A stretch of DNA of 64,000 bases from CAKZLS01 sp963786305 (GCA_963786305.1 CAWAYL010000008.1:564215-628214), one strand, 5' to 3'; counted from the stretch's first letter, positions 50,059 to 59,721 are shown. Numbers and translations are program-made. The notes: a model not told the origin generated them from the sequence alone.

Positions 50059-50677
50059 AATAGTTCCTTATATACCTGCCAATGATTAGGTGGACCTGCA
50101 TAGGAATGGCCTTCATGGCCAACCCAACGCCCTGCGTATGCCAGACGGACCTTGTTTCAGAACGTCGGAATGAATCATGATCGCCTTTACGTCACTATAG
50201 ACCGTGCAGATTTCGTAGCACCTTCCAGCGAATTCGTCGCAGAGGAACGTCCGAAGTGGGTCATACGCTACCATTCCTGCTTGCTCCAGGCCGAGTCTGC
50301 AAACCTCAAGGTAGCTGACCTGACCGAATCGGGCTGAGGGGCCCCTTTTTCCCCCTAGTATGCACCCACGTCATCCGCTGAGATTTATGCCATCAGGCGG
50401 CGAATTGAGGATGCGCGTTTGGGCGCGCGAGGGACTTCTAGCGCACACGCTCCCGCTCGGGCTCGCCCCGGAAGTGAAGGCCTTCCTCGTTGACGCATGG
50501 GATCTGGCGGGCCTACGGCTTATAACCCACTCTCGCTGATAGGCACTCAGTGTGATCGTGTTTCCCGCTTCCAGCGGTCCGGTCCGGGGGCGCCATCCTG
50601 TTATGACGAGCAAATCGAGGGCAAAGCGCCCATATATTTCGGGGACAAACCGATTTCAACGGCGAGAGGATCCCGCG
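50059..50677. other. Gene-free stretch
   Basis: No recognisable gene. Composition returns to GC-rich after about 50100. A GGGGCCCC palindrome followed by T5 at 50339-50351 could be a weak terminator. Confidence 0.4.
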
Positions 50678-52069
50678 ATGGCGCATGACTTCGATCCTGA
50701 CGGAACACGGCTCCCCATTAAGCTCGATTCCACTTCGAACGGTGAATTCATGCCAACGCCGCTCGACGCCGCCTCTCGCGGCGCCAATCGTCTGGCGCAG
50801 CGAAGGGCGAGTGAGAACGCCAAACGGCTGGGACAATCGCGCCGATCCTTCCTGGTGTCGACCTGCGGGGCCGCCAGCACCCTTTTGGCATTCAACGCGG
50901 CCAATGCGGCGGCCGGCCGAACCGGCGGCTTTTTCGAGCTCGATCAAGTCGCCGCGCTCGATCCCGATGCCGCCGAGGAGCAATTGGCCGGCCGGGAGTT
51001 CGTGTTTGACGTCCAGGGCCACTTCGTCGGCGAACACGGCCTGGGACGATCGGGACTCGGCGGTTCCGAGAAATTCGTCAAGGATATCTTCCTCGACTCC
51101 GATACGGACATGATGGTGCTTTCGTTTATCCCGTCGCACCGGGAAAAGGAATTATTGACCATTCAGGAGGCCGACGAGACGCGCCGCATCGTCGACGAAA
51201 TGGAGGGAACCCGTCGATTGCTGGTGCACGGGCGTGTCAATCCCAACCAGCCCGGCGATCTGGAGGGGATGGACGAACTTGCGGAGGTCTGGGGCGTGTC
51301 GGCCTGGAAATGCTACACTCAATGGGGCCCCGACGGTCGCGGGTTCTTTCTCTCCGACGAAGACACCGGCATTCCCATGATCGAGAAGGCGCGCGCGCTC
51401 GGCGTGAAAAACGTTTGCGTGCATAAGGGCCTGCCGTTTGGCCGGCGTTCGTACGAGCACAGCCTCTGCTCGGACATCGGCGTTGTGGCCAAGAGATTTC
51501 CAGACGTCAATTTCCTGGTTTATCACTCGGGCTTTATCAACGGAGAGCCCGAAGGCCCGTACGATGCTTCTCGCAGCGAAGGGATTGACGAATTGATCCG
51601 CTCGGTCGAGGAGAACGACGTGCCGCGCAACTCCAACGTCTACGCCGAACTTGGCAGCACTTGGCGTTTTGCCATGCGCGATCCGACGATGGCCGCCCAC
51701 ATCGTCGGTAAGCTGGTCAAACATATCGGCGAGGAGAACGTGCTCTACGGATCGGATTGCATCTGGTACGGCTCGCCGCAGGATCAGATCCAGGCGTTTC
51801 GCGCGTTCCAAATCTCCGACGAGCTGCAGGAAAAGCATGGCTACCCGAAGATAACGCCGACCCTGCGCGCCCGGATCTTCGGGCTGAACGCGGCCCGGCC
51901 CTACGCCATCGACGTGGACGAAGTGCTCAAGCGAGCGCACCACGACCCTATCGAGGAGCGTCGCAAGGAATATCGGAGCGAGCCCAATCCCCATTTCCTC
52001 ACCTACGGCCCGAAAAACCGTCGGGAGTTCCTCGCAAATCTGAAGGCACGCGGCGGCTCTCCGGTTTAG
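50678..52069 (+). CDS. Tat-exported amidohydrolase (metal-dependent TIM barrel)
   Basis: 463 aa. After a ~45-residue leader comes a twin-arginine signal (GQSRRSFLVSTCGAASTLLAFNAANAAAG). The body is an amidohydrolase-2 protein: FVFDVQGHFVGEHG (metal His), VNPNQPGDLEGMDELAEVWGVSAWKCYTQW, KNVCVHKGLPFG, VNFLVYHSGFI, NVYAELGSTWRFA and the final Asp in NVLYGSDCIWYGSPQDQIQAFRAF. GAGAGGA precedes ATG 50678. Family members decarboxylate or hydrolyse aromatic acids; substrate unknown. Confidence 0.88.
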   Translation: MAHDFDPDGTRLPIKLDSTSNGEFMPTPLDAASRGANRLAQRRASENAKRLGQSRRSFLVSTCGAASTLLAFNAANAAAGRTGGFFELDQVAALDPDAAEEQLAGREFVFDVQGHFVGEHGLGRSGLGGSEKFVKDIFLDSDTDMMVLSFIPSHREKELLTIQEADETRRIVDEMEGTRRLLVHGRVNPNQPGDLEGMDELAEVWGVSAWKCYTQWGPDGRGFFLSDEDTGIPMIEKARALGVKNVCVHKGLPFGRRSYEHSLCSDIGVVAKRFPDVNFLVYHSGFINGEPEGPYDASRSEGIDELIRSVEENDVPRNSNVYAELGSTWRFAMRDPTMAAHIVGKLVKHIGEENVLYGSDCIWYGSPQDQIQAFRAFQISDELQEKHGYPKITPTLRARIFGLNAARPYAIDVDEVLKRAHHDPIEERRKEYRSEPNPHFLTYGPKNRREFLANLKARGGSPV

Positions 52070-52611
52070 GTCCCGGCTACCCCCCCGCAACATCATGGGT
52101 ACCGGCGCGACGACGGAGACCGTTTGGTGATGGACCTCCGGGCCTCGGCTTTGATCGTCGTCGATATGCGGAACGACTTTCTGGCGACGGCCGGCTACTA
52201 CGATGTCGGAGTCCGGTGCACTTCTGCGGCACCGAAGCGCCTCACGTCCGAGGCCTCCGTTGGATCGACAACGATGGTGTCGACCTCGTCGCAACCATGC
52301 TCGGGGGCCTTTTGGGCGGTGGATGGGTGCTCCTCTGACAGCGGTTCCGCACCGCGGCGCCGCAACCGAGGCCTGACCGGTAAAATCGAATGACGGTCAT
52401 CTCCGTTTTTTATTTAAAATCATATAGTTATACCAACGGTCGTTGCGGAGCGAAAACAAGTGGGCGCTGATATAGTCGTTTTTCAATGAGTTCCCGAAAT
52501 TCTACTGTGCATGGGGTTGTTTTCAAGAAAATGAAACACCCCTCCCCCCCGTTCCGTGCCGTTCGCGGCCGATCGGGTCATCGGCGACGCTGCCCGGCGC
52601 CGGCGCCGTTG
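52070..52611. other. Region with a cut isochorismatase-like gene start
   Basis: Apart from the fragment annotated below there is no gene. The middle (52400-52520) is AT-rich compared with the flanks. Confidence 0.45.
52127..52222 (+). pseudogene. Truncated isochorismatase-family gene, N-terminal fragment
   Basis: The translated start MDLRASALIVVDMRNDFLATAGYYDVG is the N-terminus of a cysteine hydrolase (catalytic Asp in VVDMRNDF). After ~28 residues similarity stops and the frame continues without sense. It lies 57 bp after the amidohydrolase gene on the same strand, so it may once have belonged to the same operon. Confidence 0.65.
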
Positions 52612-53655
52612 TCACGGATTGTCGCTGAGGATCAGCGAGACCGGGCGGTGGTCGCTGCTTTTGCGGCTGGCGCCGGCGCCGGCGTTGCCGCGCTCGAAGG
52701 CCTGGTGTTCGACGAAGCCGGCGCCGCCGTGCACCCGCAGCGGCAGCGCACCGGAAACCAGCGCCTGACTCATCAAGATATGGTCGATGAGAAGGGGGTT
52801 GCGGCTGGCGGGAATGTTCAAGATCGCATCGCGGTATTTCGCGGTCCACCGCAGGTCCGGCGGATAGTCGAACAGGGCATGATTGAAGAACCTCTCGGCA
52901 TTCATGATGGTGCCCTGCAGGTTGCCGATCAGATCGAAAAACAAATAGCGCTGCTCGAAGTAATCGTGCCCGGGACCGTCATTGGCGTCCCCTATCACGA
53001 GAATTCCGGGGGCCGGCGTCTGATTGAAACGCGCATCCACGTACGCCCGCACGTCGCGGGCTTCGGTTGCCAGCTTGATCCGGGCCTTGAGGGCCTCGTC
53101 GAGGTGGTCGCCGATGATGTTGCCGTCCTCGTTCCGGTCGAGCGGCTTCCTGTTGATCTTCGACTTCATGTGCAGGCCGATGACCTCCAGCTCGTGCCCG
53201 TGGCCGAGGTCGACGATCAGCACCTGGGGATGGCGATAGTGATCGTGCGGCGTCGGTTTCAGTTTTCCCCAATAGTGCACCTGCCATCGCGCCGAACCGG
53301 TGAACGCCTGCCAGACGGCGGGCGGCTGAAGACGGCACCGGCCGGCGAGCGACGCGCGCACCAGGAACCAGATCCACTGCGTGCCACTGATGTCGTAGTC
53401 GCGATCGCCGTCTCCCAACGCGCCGCCGGGTCCCGCAAGGCGAATCGGCACCCATGCCCCACCCAGCACATCGTCGGCGAAGCCGACCACCGCCGCCTCG
53501 CCGCGCGGGCCTTCCACCATGCACAGGATGTCCGGATCCATATCGGTGATGGTGTCGCGCACCCGCTCGCGGCGTTCGGCATGGGCGGCGCTCAGATCGG
53601 TCCCGATCAGACGCGCGCCGTGCTCGACGTTCCAGCTTGTGACCTTGAGCGGCAT
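52612..53655 (-). CDS. Endonuclease/exonuclease/phosphatase family protein
   Basis: 347 aa, intact, ATG 53655. EEP-fold motifs: LKVTSWNVEHG (Asn), ILCMVEGPRGE (Glu metal ligand), IGLHMKSKIN, LVIGDANDGPGHDYFE (Asp-x-Asn) and the C-terminal KSSDHRPVSLIL (Asp-His). Metal-dependent phosphodiesterase chemistry is therefore expected. No signal peptide. Substrate cannot be told. Confidence 0.9.
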   Translation of the reverse strand: MPLKVTSWNVEHGARLIGTDLSAAHAERRERVRDTITDMDPDILCMVEGPRGEAAVVGFADDVLGGAWVPIRLAGPGGALGDGDRDYDISGTQWIWFLVRASLAGRCRLQPPAVWQAFTGSARWQVHYWGKLKPTPHDHYRHPQVLIVDLGHGHELEVIGLHMKSKINRKPLDRNEDGNIIGDHLDEALKARIKLATEARDVRAYVDARFNQTPAPGILVIGDANDGPGHDYFEQRYLFFDLIGNLQGTIMNAERFFNHALFDYPPDLRWTAKYRDAILNIPASRNPLLIDHILMSQALVSGALPLRVHGGAGFVEHQAFERGNAGAGASRKSSDHRPVSLILSDNP

Positions 53656-53807
53656 GTCGCGGCTCCATCGCGAGCGTGACGGCTCACCATCCGATTGTGA
53701 TCGGACCGCCGCCATCAAAACCGATGCGTTTCGCGTTTCCGGCGGTTTTACGAGAGGCAATCGGCCGTTTTCGGATAAAACCGTTCGCGATGATGGAATG
53801 GAGTACC

Positions 53808-54812
53808 ATGGCTCAGGCAGACGAGACGCGAACGATCACCCGCCGCATTCCCGTACCCACCGACGTGAGCGCCGAGGCGCGCGCGGTTCTCGGTGGTCCC
53901 GCGAACCCCATCGCCCGGTACGTTCCCAAAACCACCGAGGAATGGCTGAAGATCATCGACGAGATCACCGCCGACAGCGTCTCCAGGATCATCGAGCCGA
54001 CCCGAAAGCGCTATCCGGCGAGCGTCGAAAAGCGGGTGATCGACGGTGTCGACGTCTTCGGGGTTTGCCCCGACGGCCCGATCGCGGAGGCGCACCGCGA
54101 TCTCCGGCTGATCAACCTTCACGGCGGCGGCTACATCGTCAATGGCGGGCCCAACGCCGTCCTCGAGGCCATCCCCATCGCCCATCTCCTCGGCGTCGAG
54201 GTGATCGCCGTCGACTACCGGATGCCGCCGGAGCACCCGTTCCCGGCCGCCCTCGACGACGCCCTCGCCGTCTACCGGGCGGTCATCGCGCACTCCGATC
54301 CGTCGCGGGTCGGCGTCTACGGAACGTCCGCCGGCGGCGGCCTGGCGGCCGCCCTGATGCTCAAGCTGCGCGCCATGGACCTGCCGCCGCCGGCGGTCCT
54401 CGGCCTCGTCGCGCCGTGGTCGGACCTGTCGGAGACCGGCGATAGCGTGCACACCAACGAGGAAATCGATCCGACGCTGGTCACCTACGACGGCATTCTC
54501 GGCGCCGCGGCGCGCCTCTACGCCGGCGGCCATGACATCAAGGACCCGCTGATCTCGCCCGTGTATGGCACGTATTCCTCGGATTTTCCGCCGACGTTCG
54601 TCCTGTCGGGCACGCGCGATCTGCTGTTGAGCTGCGCCGTCCGCCTGCACCAGAAACTGGTGCGGGCCGGCGTCGAGACGGAACTCCACGTGTTCGAGGC
54701 GCTGTGGCACGACTTCATCATTCCCCCCGTTCCGCCCGAGGCGCGGGAGGGCTGGGACCTGCTCGCCCGTTTCCTGCGCCGCCATCTCGTGCGCGAAGCA
54801 AGCGGACAGTGA
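53808..54812 (+). CDS. Alpha/beta hydrolase, hormone-sensitive lipase family
   Basis: 334 aa. Oxyanion motif LINLHGGGYIVNGG, nucleophile elbow VGVYGTSAGGGLAAAL (GTSAG), acid in VLSGTRDLLLS and His in EALWHDFIIPP. This is the HSL (family IV esterase) pattern. I start at ATG 53808 (MAQADETRTIT); ATG 53793 is also in frame. Likely esterase with a short-chain substrate. Confidence 0.92.
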   Translation: MAQADETRTITRRIPVPTDVSAEARAVLGGPANPIARYVPKTTEEWLKIIDEITADSVSRIIEPTRKRYPASVEKRVIDGVDVFGVCPDGPIAEAHRDLRLINLHGGGYIVNGGPNAVLEAIPIAHLLGVEVIAVDYRMPPEHPFPAALDDALAVYRAVIAHSDPSRVGVYGTSAGGGLAAALMLKLRAMDLPPPAVLGLVAPWSDLSETGDSVHTNEEIDPTLVTYDGILGAAARLYAGGHDIKDPLISPVYGTYSSDFPPTFVLSGTRDLLLSCAVRLHQKLVRAGVETELHVFEALWHDFIIPPVPPEAREGWDLLARFLRRHLVREASGQ

Positions 54813-55436
54813 GCAATACCGATGCGCTGATCGCCAAGGCCTGGCCAACGCGCCGGGAGGGCCGCTCCGCGCCCGCTTGATCCGCCGGCTCGAGGCTCAC
54901 CTCGTCGGCCACGCCTTTAAATCCGCCAGCGACAGCGACAACGGTCGAATGCTGCAATGCTAGACGCGACCCCGATGCGCACGCCGCTACTTGGACCAGG
55001 AAACCGAACACATCTCGATCGACGACGTCGAGGACATGCTGAAAACAATCGAAAATTGTATAGGCGCGACGGTTTCAACCGGTTGGAATAGCCGGAGGCG
55101 TATTCCGACAATCGCTGTTGAAACACGCCTATTCATGCGGCGGATTACGCCGAAGCCAATCCGCCCTACAGTTTTTTCCAATGCTATGAACGGAAAATCC
55201 AAAGCGTGGATTCGTAGATAAAACCAAACGTCGATGGACATTTCTGGATTGCCGCGGCGCGATGCGCCTCTCAAAGACGAGGTGACACGGGCGGCGGCGC
55301 CTTCTCCGGCCGTCTTCGCGAGCGCGGCGCGGCGATCCAAAACCGCCGCCTGCGTCACACACCGCGCTGGATCGCTTCGTTGCCGCGCGCCACATGGCTT
55401 CGACGGTCTCCTGGACGTCCCATGTCAAAGCCAGGG
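54813..55436. other. Gene-free stretch
   Basis: No recognised gene. A 76-codon open frame at 54991-55221 (MDQETEHISIDDVEDMLKTIEN) is the only candidate and has no known relatives that I can name. A stretch near 55236-55285 resembles the common imperfect palindromic spacer sequences of alphaproteobacteria. Confidence 0.4.
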
Positions 55437-56468
55437 CTAGCGTTCCGCGATTTTTGCCCAGACGGCGTCGAGATAGTGCTGCGTCGTCGTCGTGGCGGCG
55501 GCATGCTCGGCTTGCGTCCGGGGGTCGCCGGCGCGGGCCAGATCGGTGAAGTTCTCGATCATCAGGACCTGTTGCGGCGTCTCGGACGGGGTCTCGACGA
55601 AGGTGAAATCCCGGGGCGTCATCATTCCGCGCCGATGCGTGTAACCGGTGGGGATATCGGGGGCCTGGAATTCCAAGCTATCGGTCCAGTTCATCATGAA
55701 ATCGTCCATGGTGATGGCGCCCTTGGGGCCGAACAGGGACAAGGCGTTGACCATTGTCCCGCTCTCGAAGCCGACGCCGAAGGTGGCGCTCTCGCCGCTT
55801 GCGAAGGCGAGCAGGCCGGTGACCTGGGTGAGCGCGCCGGTGTCGGCGTCGCGCCGGCCGACCGCTTCGGTCCGCGACAGCGCGCCGCCCGGCTGGAGGT
55901 ATTCGACCACGGCCCGCATGCAGTACCAGCCGAGATCGCCGAGCGCGCCCGTCGGCTCGCGGGCCGGATCGAACCGAATGTTCGCGCGGTCCTTCAGGCC
56001 GCTATAGAAGACCGCGTGCAGGACACGCGGCTGGCCGATCCGCGCGTCGAGAGCCGCCCGGATGGCGGCGCGCCGCGGGTGATGGACGAAGTGGGTCGCG
56101 TCCATGAAGACCCGGCCGCCGGCCGCCGCGGCGCGCGCCATGCGGTCCACCGAGCCGGCGTCCGCGAACGGCTTGTCGACGAGGACATGCTTGCCGGCGG
56201 CGATCGCCGCCAGCGCGGCCTGTTCCTTGGCGGCGGTGGGGATGGCCACATAGACCGCATCGACATCGCCCCGCGCCAGCATCGCCGCGAGGCCTTCCAC
56301 AGCCTCGACGGCCTCGGCGCCGGGCCGCCCGGCGATAAAGGCTTCGGCCTTCGCCCGTGACCGGCTGGAGACCGCCGCCAGCCGGGCATTGCCGGCCGCC
56401 TCGATGGCGTCGGCGAGCGCCGCGGCGATGAACCCCGTGCCGACGATGCCGAACCCGAACCCTGTCAT
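55437..56468 (-). CDS. Gfo/Idh/MocA family oxidoreductase
   Basis: 343 aa, intact. N-terminal NAD(P) Rossmann fold FGIVGTGFIAAALADAI, VDAVYVAIPTAAKEQAALAAIAAGKHVLVDKPFA (the family EKP-like motif, here DKP), then the C-terminal alpha/beta domain with GALGDLGWYCMRAVVEYL (GDLGxY). Likely a sugar or diol dehydrogenase. DKP in place of EKP is a conservative change. Confidence 0.92.
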   Translation of the reverse strand: MTGFGFGIVGTGFIAAALADAIEAAGNARLAAVSSRSRAKAEAFIAGRPGAEAVEAVEGLAAMLARGDVDAVYVAIPTAAKEQAALAAIAAGKHVLVDKPFADAGSVDRMARAAAAGGRVFMDATHFVHHPRRAAIRAALDARIGQPRVLHAVFYSGLKDRANIRFDPAREPTGALGDLGWYCMRAVVEYLQPGGALSRTEAVGRRDADTGALTQVTGLLAFASGESATFGVGFESGTMVNALSLFGPKGAITMDDFMMNWTDSLEFQAPDIPTGYTHRRGMMTPRDFTFVETPSETPQQVLMIENFTDLARAGDPRTQAEHAAATTTTQHYLDAVWAKIAER

Positions 56469-56999
56469 CTCCCTCCCCTCTCGCCTCGTTGCCGGATCGT
56501 CGGCGATCCCCGGTTTCGCGCCTTCCCCCTGCCCGGGAAGCGGGAGCTTCCCAAATGATTTTCATGAGACTGTCACAAAGCCCGAGCACCTGCAAAGCGT
56601 CATTGCGGGATCAAGAATCTCGAGTCGCCCCCTCTCCCGTCGCTCCCTGGACCAAGAGGCCGAGCCCATCGCACTCCACGTCGTCGAGGCCAGGGTCGAA
56701 ATGGTAAAAGGTCGACAAGCGCCAACCTCGAGTGAACGTCGCGAGCGGTCTGGATCGCGTGAGCCGGACGGATCGCACACAAACCCAGCATGCTACGAAA
56801 CTACACGCGACCCAGGTGCCCCATGAATCATGGTCAGGGTCATTCGATTTTCATATTGCGTATCATGTCCCCGGAAACCTCCGCGACCCAGGTGCCCCAT
56901 GAAATCATGGTCAGGGTCATTCGATTTTCATATTGCGTATCATGTCCCCGGAAACCTCTGAGGTGCGCCTGTCATTGGACCGGGCACGCAACCACCCAA
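56469..56999. other. Repeat-bearing gene-free stretch
   Basis: No gene seen. It contains the 76-bp tandem duplication annotated next, which ends with CCGGGGACA-type repeats. Confidence 0.45.
56806..56958. repeat. 76-bp tandem duplication ending in CCGGGGACA-type repeats
   Basis: Copy 1 (56806-56881) and copy 2 (56882-56958) differ by one inserted A. Each holds GACCCAGGTGCCCCATGA, TGGTCAGGGTCATTCG and the end CGTATCATGTCCCCGGAAAC (56859-56878; 56936-56955), which is the degenerate form of the RAYT-associated end. Confidence 0.9.
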
Positions 57000-57323
57000 C
57001 TAACCGGAAATCTTGTGGCCGTGTTTTTCAGCCCAGTCATGCATCGCAAAGAGAATATCCTTCAAACTCATGCCCAAGGGGGTGAGCCGATAATCGACGC
57101 GGGGCGGAATCTCCTTGTAGTCGCGGCGCTCCACTAACCCCGTCTCCTCCATTTCACGCAGCTGCTTTGCCAGCGTCCGGTGTGTAATACCCGACAGCTC
57201 GCGCTGGAGCTGGTTGAAGCGCTTCGTGCCTTCCAGCAACTGGTGGATGATCATGACCTTCCACCGGCCCGCAATAACGCTAAGCGTTAGTTCCACCGAG
57301 CATGAGACATTTTTCCGCGTCAT
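57000..57323 (-). CDS. HxlR-family transcriptional regulator
   Basis: 107-aa winged-helix protein: CSVELTLSVIAGRWKVMIIHQLLEGTKRFNQLQRELSGITHRTLAKQLREMEETGLVERRDY and RVDYRLTPLGMSL are the HxlR signature. The conserved N-terminal Cys (CSVE) that often senses redox or electrophiles is present. It is divergent from the pirin gene with a 132-bp gap, so it probably controls pirin. Confidence 0.95.
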   Translation of the reverse strand: MTRKNVSCSVELTLSVIAGRWKVMIIHQLLEGTKRFNQLQRELSGITHRTLAKQLREMEETGLVERRDYKEIPPRVDYRLTPLGMSLKDILFAMHDWAEKHGHKISG

Positions 57324-57455
57324 CTTACTGTAACAGTATCCTAAAAGACCGTACTTGCCAATCGTTCGTATACCTCTAAGTTATCGTTAAAGCGCCCTAC
57401 TGTCGATATTTCAGCGCAACAGGACAAAGGAACGAGCCCACAAGGAGGCCGTAAC

Positions 57456-58302
57456 ATGAAAAAGCTTTCGAGAGTTTATCGCGCCGCCGGCGCGCATTGG
57501 GTTGGTGACGGCTTCCCGGTGCGGACTATCTTTTCCTACAACACACACGGTTCTGACATCAGTCCGTTTCTTCTGCTCGATTATGCTGGTCCGGCGGACT
57601 TTGCACCATCGTCGAAGCCGCGCGGCGTGGGGCAACACCCGCATCGCGGATTTGAGACTGTGACCATCGTTTACCAGGGCGAGGTCGAGCACCGTGATTC
57701 GGCGGGCAATGAGGGCCGGGTCGGCCCCGGTGATGTGCAGTGGATGACTGCAGCAAAAGGCATCCTGCACGAAGAGATGCACGGGCGCGCCTTCACCGAA
57801 AAGGGCGGCACCCTCGAAATGGTGCAGCTCTGGGTCAATCTGCCCGCGAAGGACAAGATGGCCGCGCCGCGCTATCAGGAAATCACCGATCGTACGATTC
57901 CCGCCGTGAAACTTGGCGAAGACGGCAGCGTCATGCGGATTATTGCCGGAAAATATGATGACACGAAAGGCCCGGCGCACACGTTCACGCCAGTCAACCT
58001 GTGGGATCTGCGCCTCAAGGCGGGAAACGCAACAGAGCTAAAACTGCCCGATGGATTTACCACGCTGCTGCTCGTTTTGACGGGAAGCGTTCTGGTGAAT
58101 GAGAGCGAATCCGTCAAAACAGTCGAACTGGCGATGTTTGAGCGCGAAGGCGGACGCATTGCCCTGGAAGCAAGCGAAGACACAAGACTTGTTGTGATGA
58201 ACGGGCAGCCAATTAATGAGCGGTGCGGCCGGCCCGTTTGTCATGAACACACAAGAAGAAATCAAACAGGCTGTTTCTGATTTTAGCGAGGGCCGATTCT
58301 AA
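57456..58302 (+). CDS. Pirin (cupin quercetinase-like; frameshift near 3' end)
   Basis: Bicupin iron protein. HPHRGFETVTIVYQGEVEHRDSAG gives the metal His/His, with GDVQWMTAAKGILHEEMHG the His/Glu. The C-terminal cupin follows (LLLVLTGSVLVNES). Near 58220 the frame breaks; the other frame gives AAGPFVMNTQEEIKQAVSDF and a stop at 58302, the normal Pirin end. Pirins can act as quercetinases or redox sensors. ~282 aa. Located next to an HxlR regulator. Confidence 0.9.
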
Positions 58303-58339
58303 TCCTCAAACAGCACCGAACTTTAAAGATGGAGACGAG

Positions 58340-58480
58340 AATGACAGATAAATTCGAATAAAAGCGGCTGGACAAGGACTATGCGGTAGTGCTTCTAGTC
58401 GATCATCAATCCGGGCTGATCACACTGGTTCAGGATTTCCAACCCGGCGAATTCAAGAACAATGTTCTGGCGCTGGGGAG
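58340..58480 (+). pseudogene. Truncated isochorismatase/YcaC-like hydrolase
   Basis: Starts MTDKFE, stop (TAA at 58359), then KRLDKDYAVVLLVDHQSGLITLVQDFQPGEFKNNVLALG. This is the first ~45 residues of a YcaC-type cysteine hydrolase, with the catalytic Asp in LLVDHQSG. It then ends abruptly at a CCGGGGACA-type repeat (58489). The whole C-terminus is gone. Pirin and such hydrolases are often neighbours. Confidence 0.8.
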
Positions 58481-58488
58481 GCCTCCGA

Positions 58489-58543
58489 GTTCCGGGGACA
58501 CGTTAACTAATTCCTCCGGGTTCCGGGGACACGTCATCTAATA
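58489..58543. repeat. Two CCGGGGACA-type ends in tandem
   Basis: GTTCCGGGGACACGTTAACTAATT (58489-58512) and GTTCCGGGGACACGTCATCTAATA (58520-58543). Both resemble the RAYT ends. The IS630 element starts at the right edge. Confidence 0.8.
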
Positions 58544-58621
58544 CCAAACGTCTGAATTTCTAGACTCTCAATCTGGGTTTTCACGACTTCACGGATGTGA
58601 TTCTCTTAACCAGCTGATTCG

Positions 58622-59143
58622 GTGAGGAGAATTGAGATGGCCCTAGCGATTGTGCGGACCGAGCATTCGGCTGATGAGTTGCGTGATGCGGCGCGGCGGA
58701 CAAAGGACACGTGGCAGGCGCGCCGGCTGCTGGCGATCGCCCTGGTGCTCGACGGCGCGAGCCGAACGGAGGCGGCGGGGGCTGCCGGGATGGAGCGCCA
58801 GACGCTGCGCGATTGGGTGATCCGTTACAACGAGGAAGGTATCGAGGGGCTGCATGACCGGCCCCGGCCGGGGCGGCGGCCGCGTCTGTTGCCGGAGCAG
58901 ATGGCCGAACTGGCACAATTGGTCGAGGACGGTCCCGACCTGGCCGAGCACGGGGTCGTGCGCTGGCGTTGCGCCGATCTGGCGGTGGAGATCAGGGCGC
59001 GCTTCGGCGTTGTCCTCGCCGAGCGCCAGATCGAGCGCATCCTGAAGCAGCTCGACTTCACCCGTCTGTCGGTGCGGCCGCGCCATCCAAAGGCCGACGA
59101 GGCCGCGCAGCAGGCTTTTAAAAAAACTTCGCCACCCTGGTGA
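58622..59143 (+). CDS. IS630 transposase, upstream reading frame
   Basis: 173-aa product with the helix-turn-helix domains: GASRTEAAGAAGMERQTLRDWVIRYNEEGIEGL, then ARFGVVLAERQIERILKQLDF. Start ATG 58622 or 58637. At 59117-59127 the sequence TTTAAAAAAAC (A7) allows a -1 shift (or RNA polymerase slippage adding one A), which would join it to the next frame with AFKKNFATLVKEALPPEAV. Confidence 0.88.
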   Translation: MRRIEMALAIVRTEHSADELRDAARRTKDTWQARRLLAIALVLDGASRTEAAGAAGMERQTLRDWVIRYNEEGIEGLHDRPRPGRRPRLLPEQMAELAQLVEDGPDLAEHGVVRWRCADLAVEIRARFGVVLAERQIERILKQLDFTRLSVRPRHPKADEAAQQAFKKTSPPW

Positions 59144-59694
59144 AAGAGGCATTGCCGCCGGAGGCGGTTGGCAAGCCGCTGGAAATCTGGTTTCAAGACG
59201 AGGCCCGTGTTGGCCAGAAAGGCACCTTGACCCGGGTCTGGGCAAGGCGCGGCTCGCGCCCGAGGGCGCCGCGCGATACCCGCTACGAATGGGCCTACAT
59301 CTTCGGCGCCGTCTGCCCCGAGCGCGCCATCGCCGCCGCCCTGGTGCTGCCGTTCGCCAATCGCGAGGCGATGAACTTGCATCTGCGGGAGATCAGCCAG
59401 TGCGTCAGCGAAGGCGCACAGGCCCTGCTCGTCGTCGATGGCGCCGGCTGGCACACCAGTGCCAAGCTTCAGGTGCCCGACAACATCACCCTCCTGATCC
59501 TGCCGCCCTACGCGCCCGAACTGAACCCGGTCGAAAACATCTGGCAATACTTGCGCCAGAACAAGCTCGCAATCCGCCTCTTCCAAACCTACGAGGATAT
59601 CGTCGAGGCCTGTTGCAACGCCTGGCTCGATTTCATCGACCAACCAGACATAATAGCCTCCATCACAAAGCGCCAATGGGCAATCGTGTCATGA
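59140..59694 (+). CDS. IS630 transposase, DDE catalytic frame
   Basis: 184-aa frame with the catalytic triad: IWFQDEARVGQKG (Asp), LLVVDGAGWHTSA (Asp), LPPYAPELNPVENIWQYLRQ (Glu). It has its own ATG 59140 but makes sense mainly as the second half of a frameshift fusion. Confidence 0.92.
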   Translation: MKEALPPEAVGKPLEIWFQDEARVGQKGTLTRVWARRGSRPRAPRDTRYEWAYIFGAVCPERAIAAALVLPFANREAMNLHLREISQCVSEGAQALLVVDGAGWHTSAKLQVPDNITLLILPPYAPELNPVENIWQYLRQNKLAIRLFQTYEDIVEACCNAWLDFIDQPDIIASITKRQWAIVS

Positions 59695-59721
59695 CTTATG
59701 ACGACTGGTATAATTGCGACG

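Larger units (their letters stand above)
58541..59711 (+). mobile_element. IS630-family element
   Basis: Two overlapping reading frames with DDE motifs, bounded by imperfect inverted ends: ATACCAAACGTCTGAA at the left and, on the opposite strand, ATACCAGTCGTCATAA at the right. TA dinucleotides flank both sides, as expected for IS630/Tc1-type insertion; exact edges are uncertain by a few bases. Confidence 0.75.

Noticed and set aside
54991..55221. 76-codon plus-strand open frame
   Set aside because: The first half looks protein-like, but the rest is repetitive-looking and there is no ribosome site; left as gene-free.
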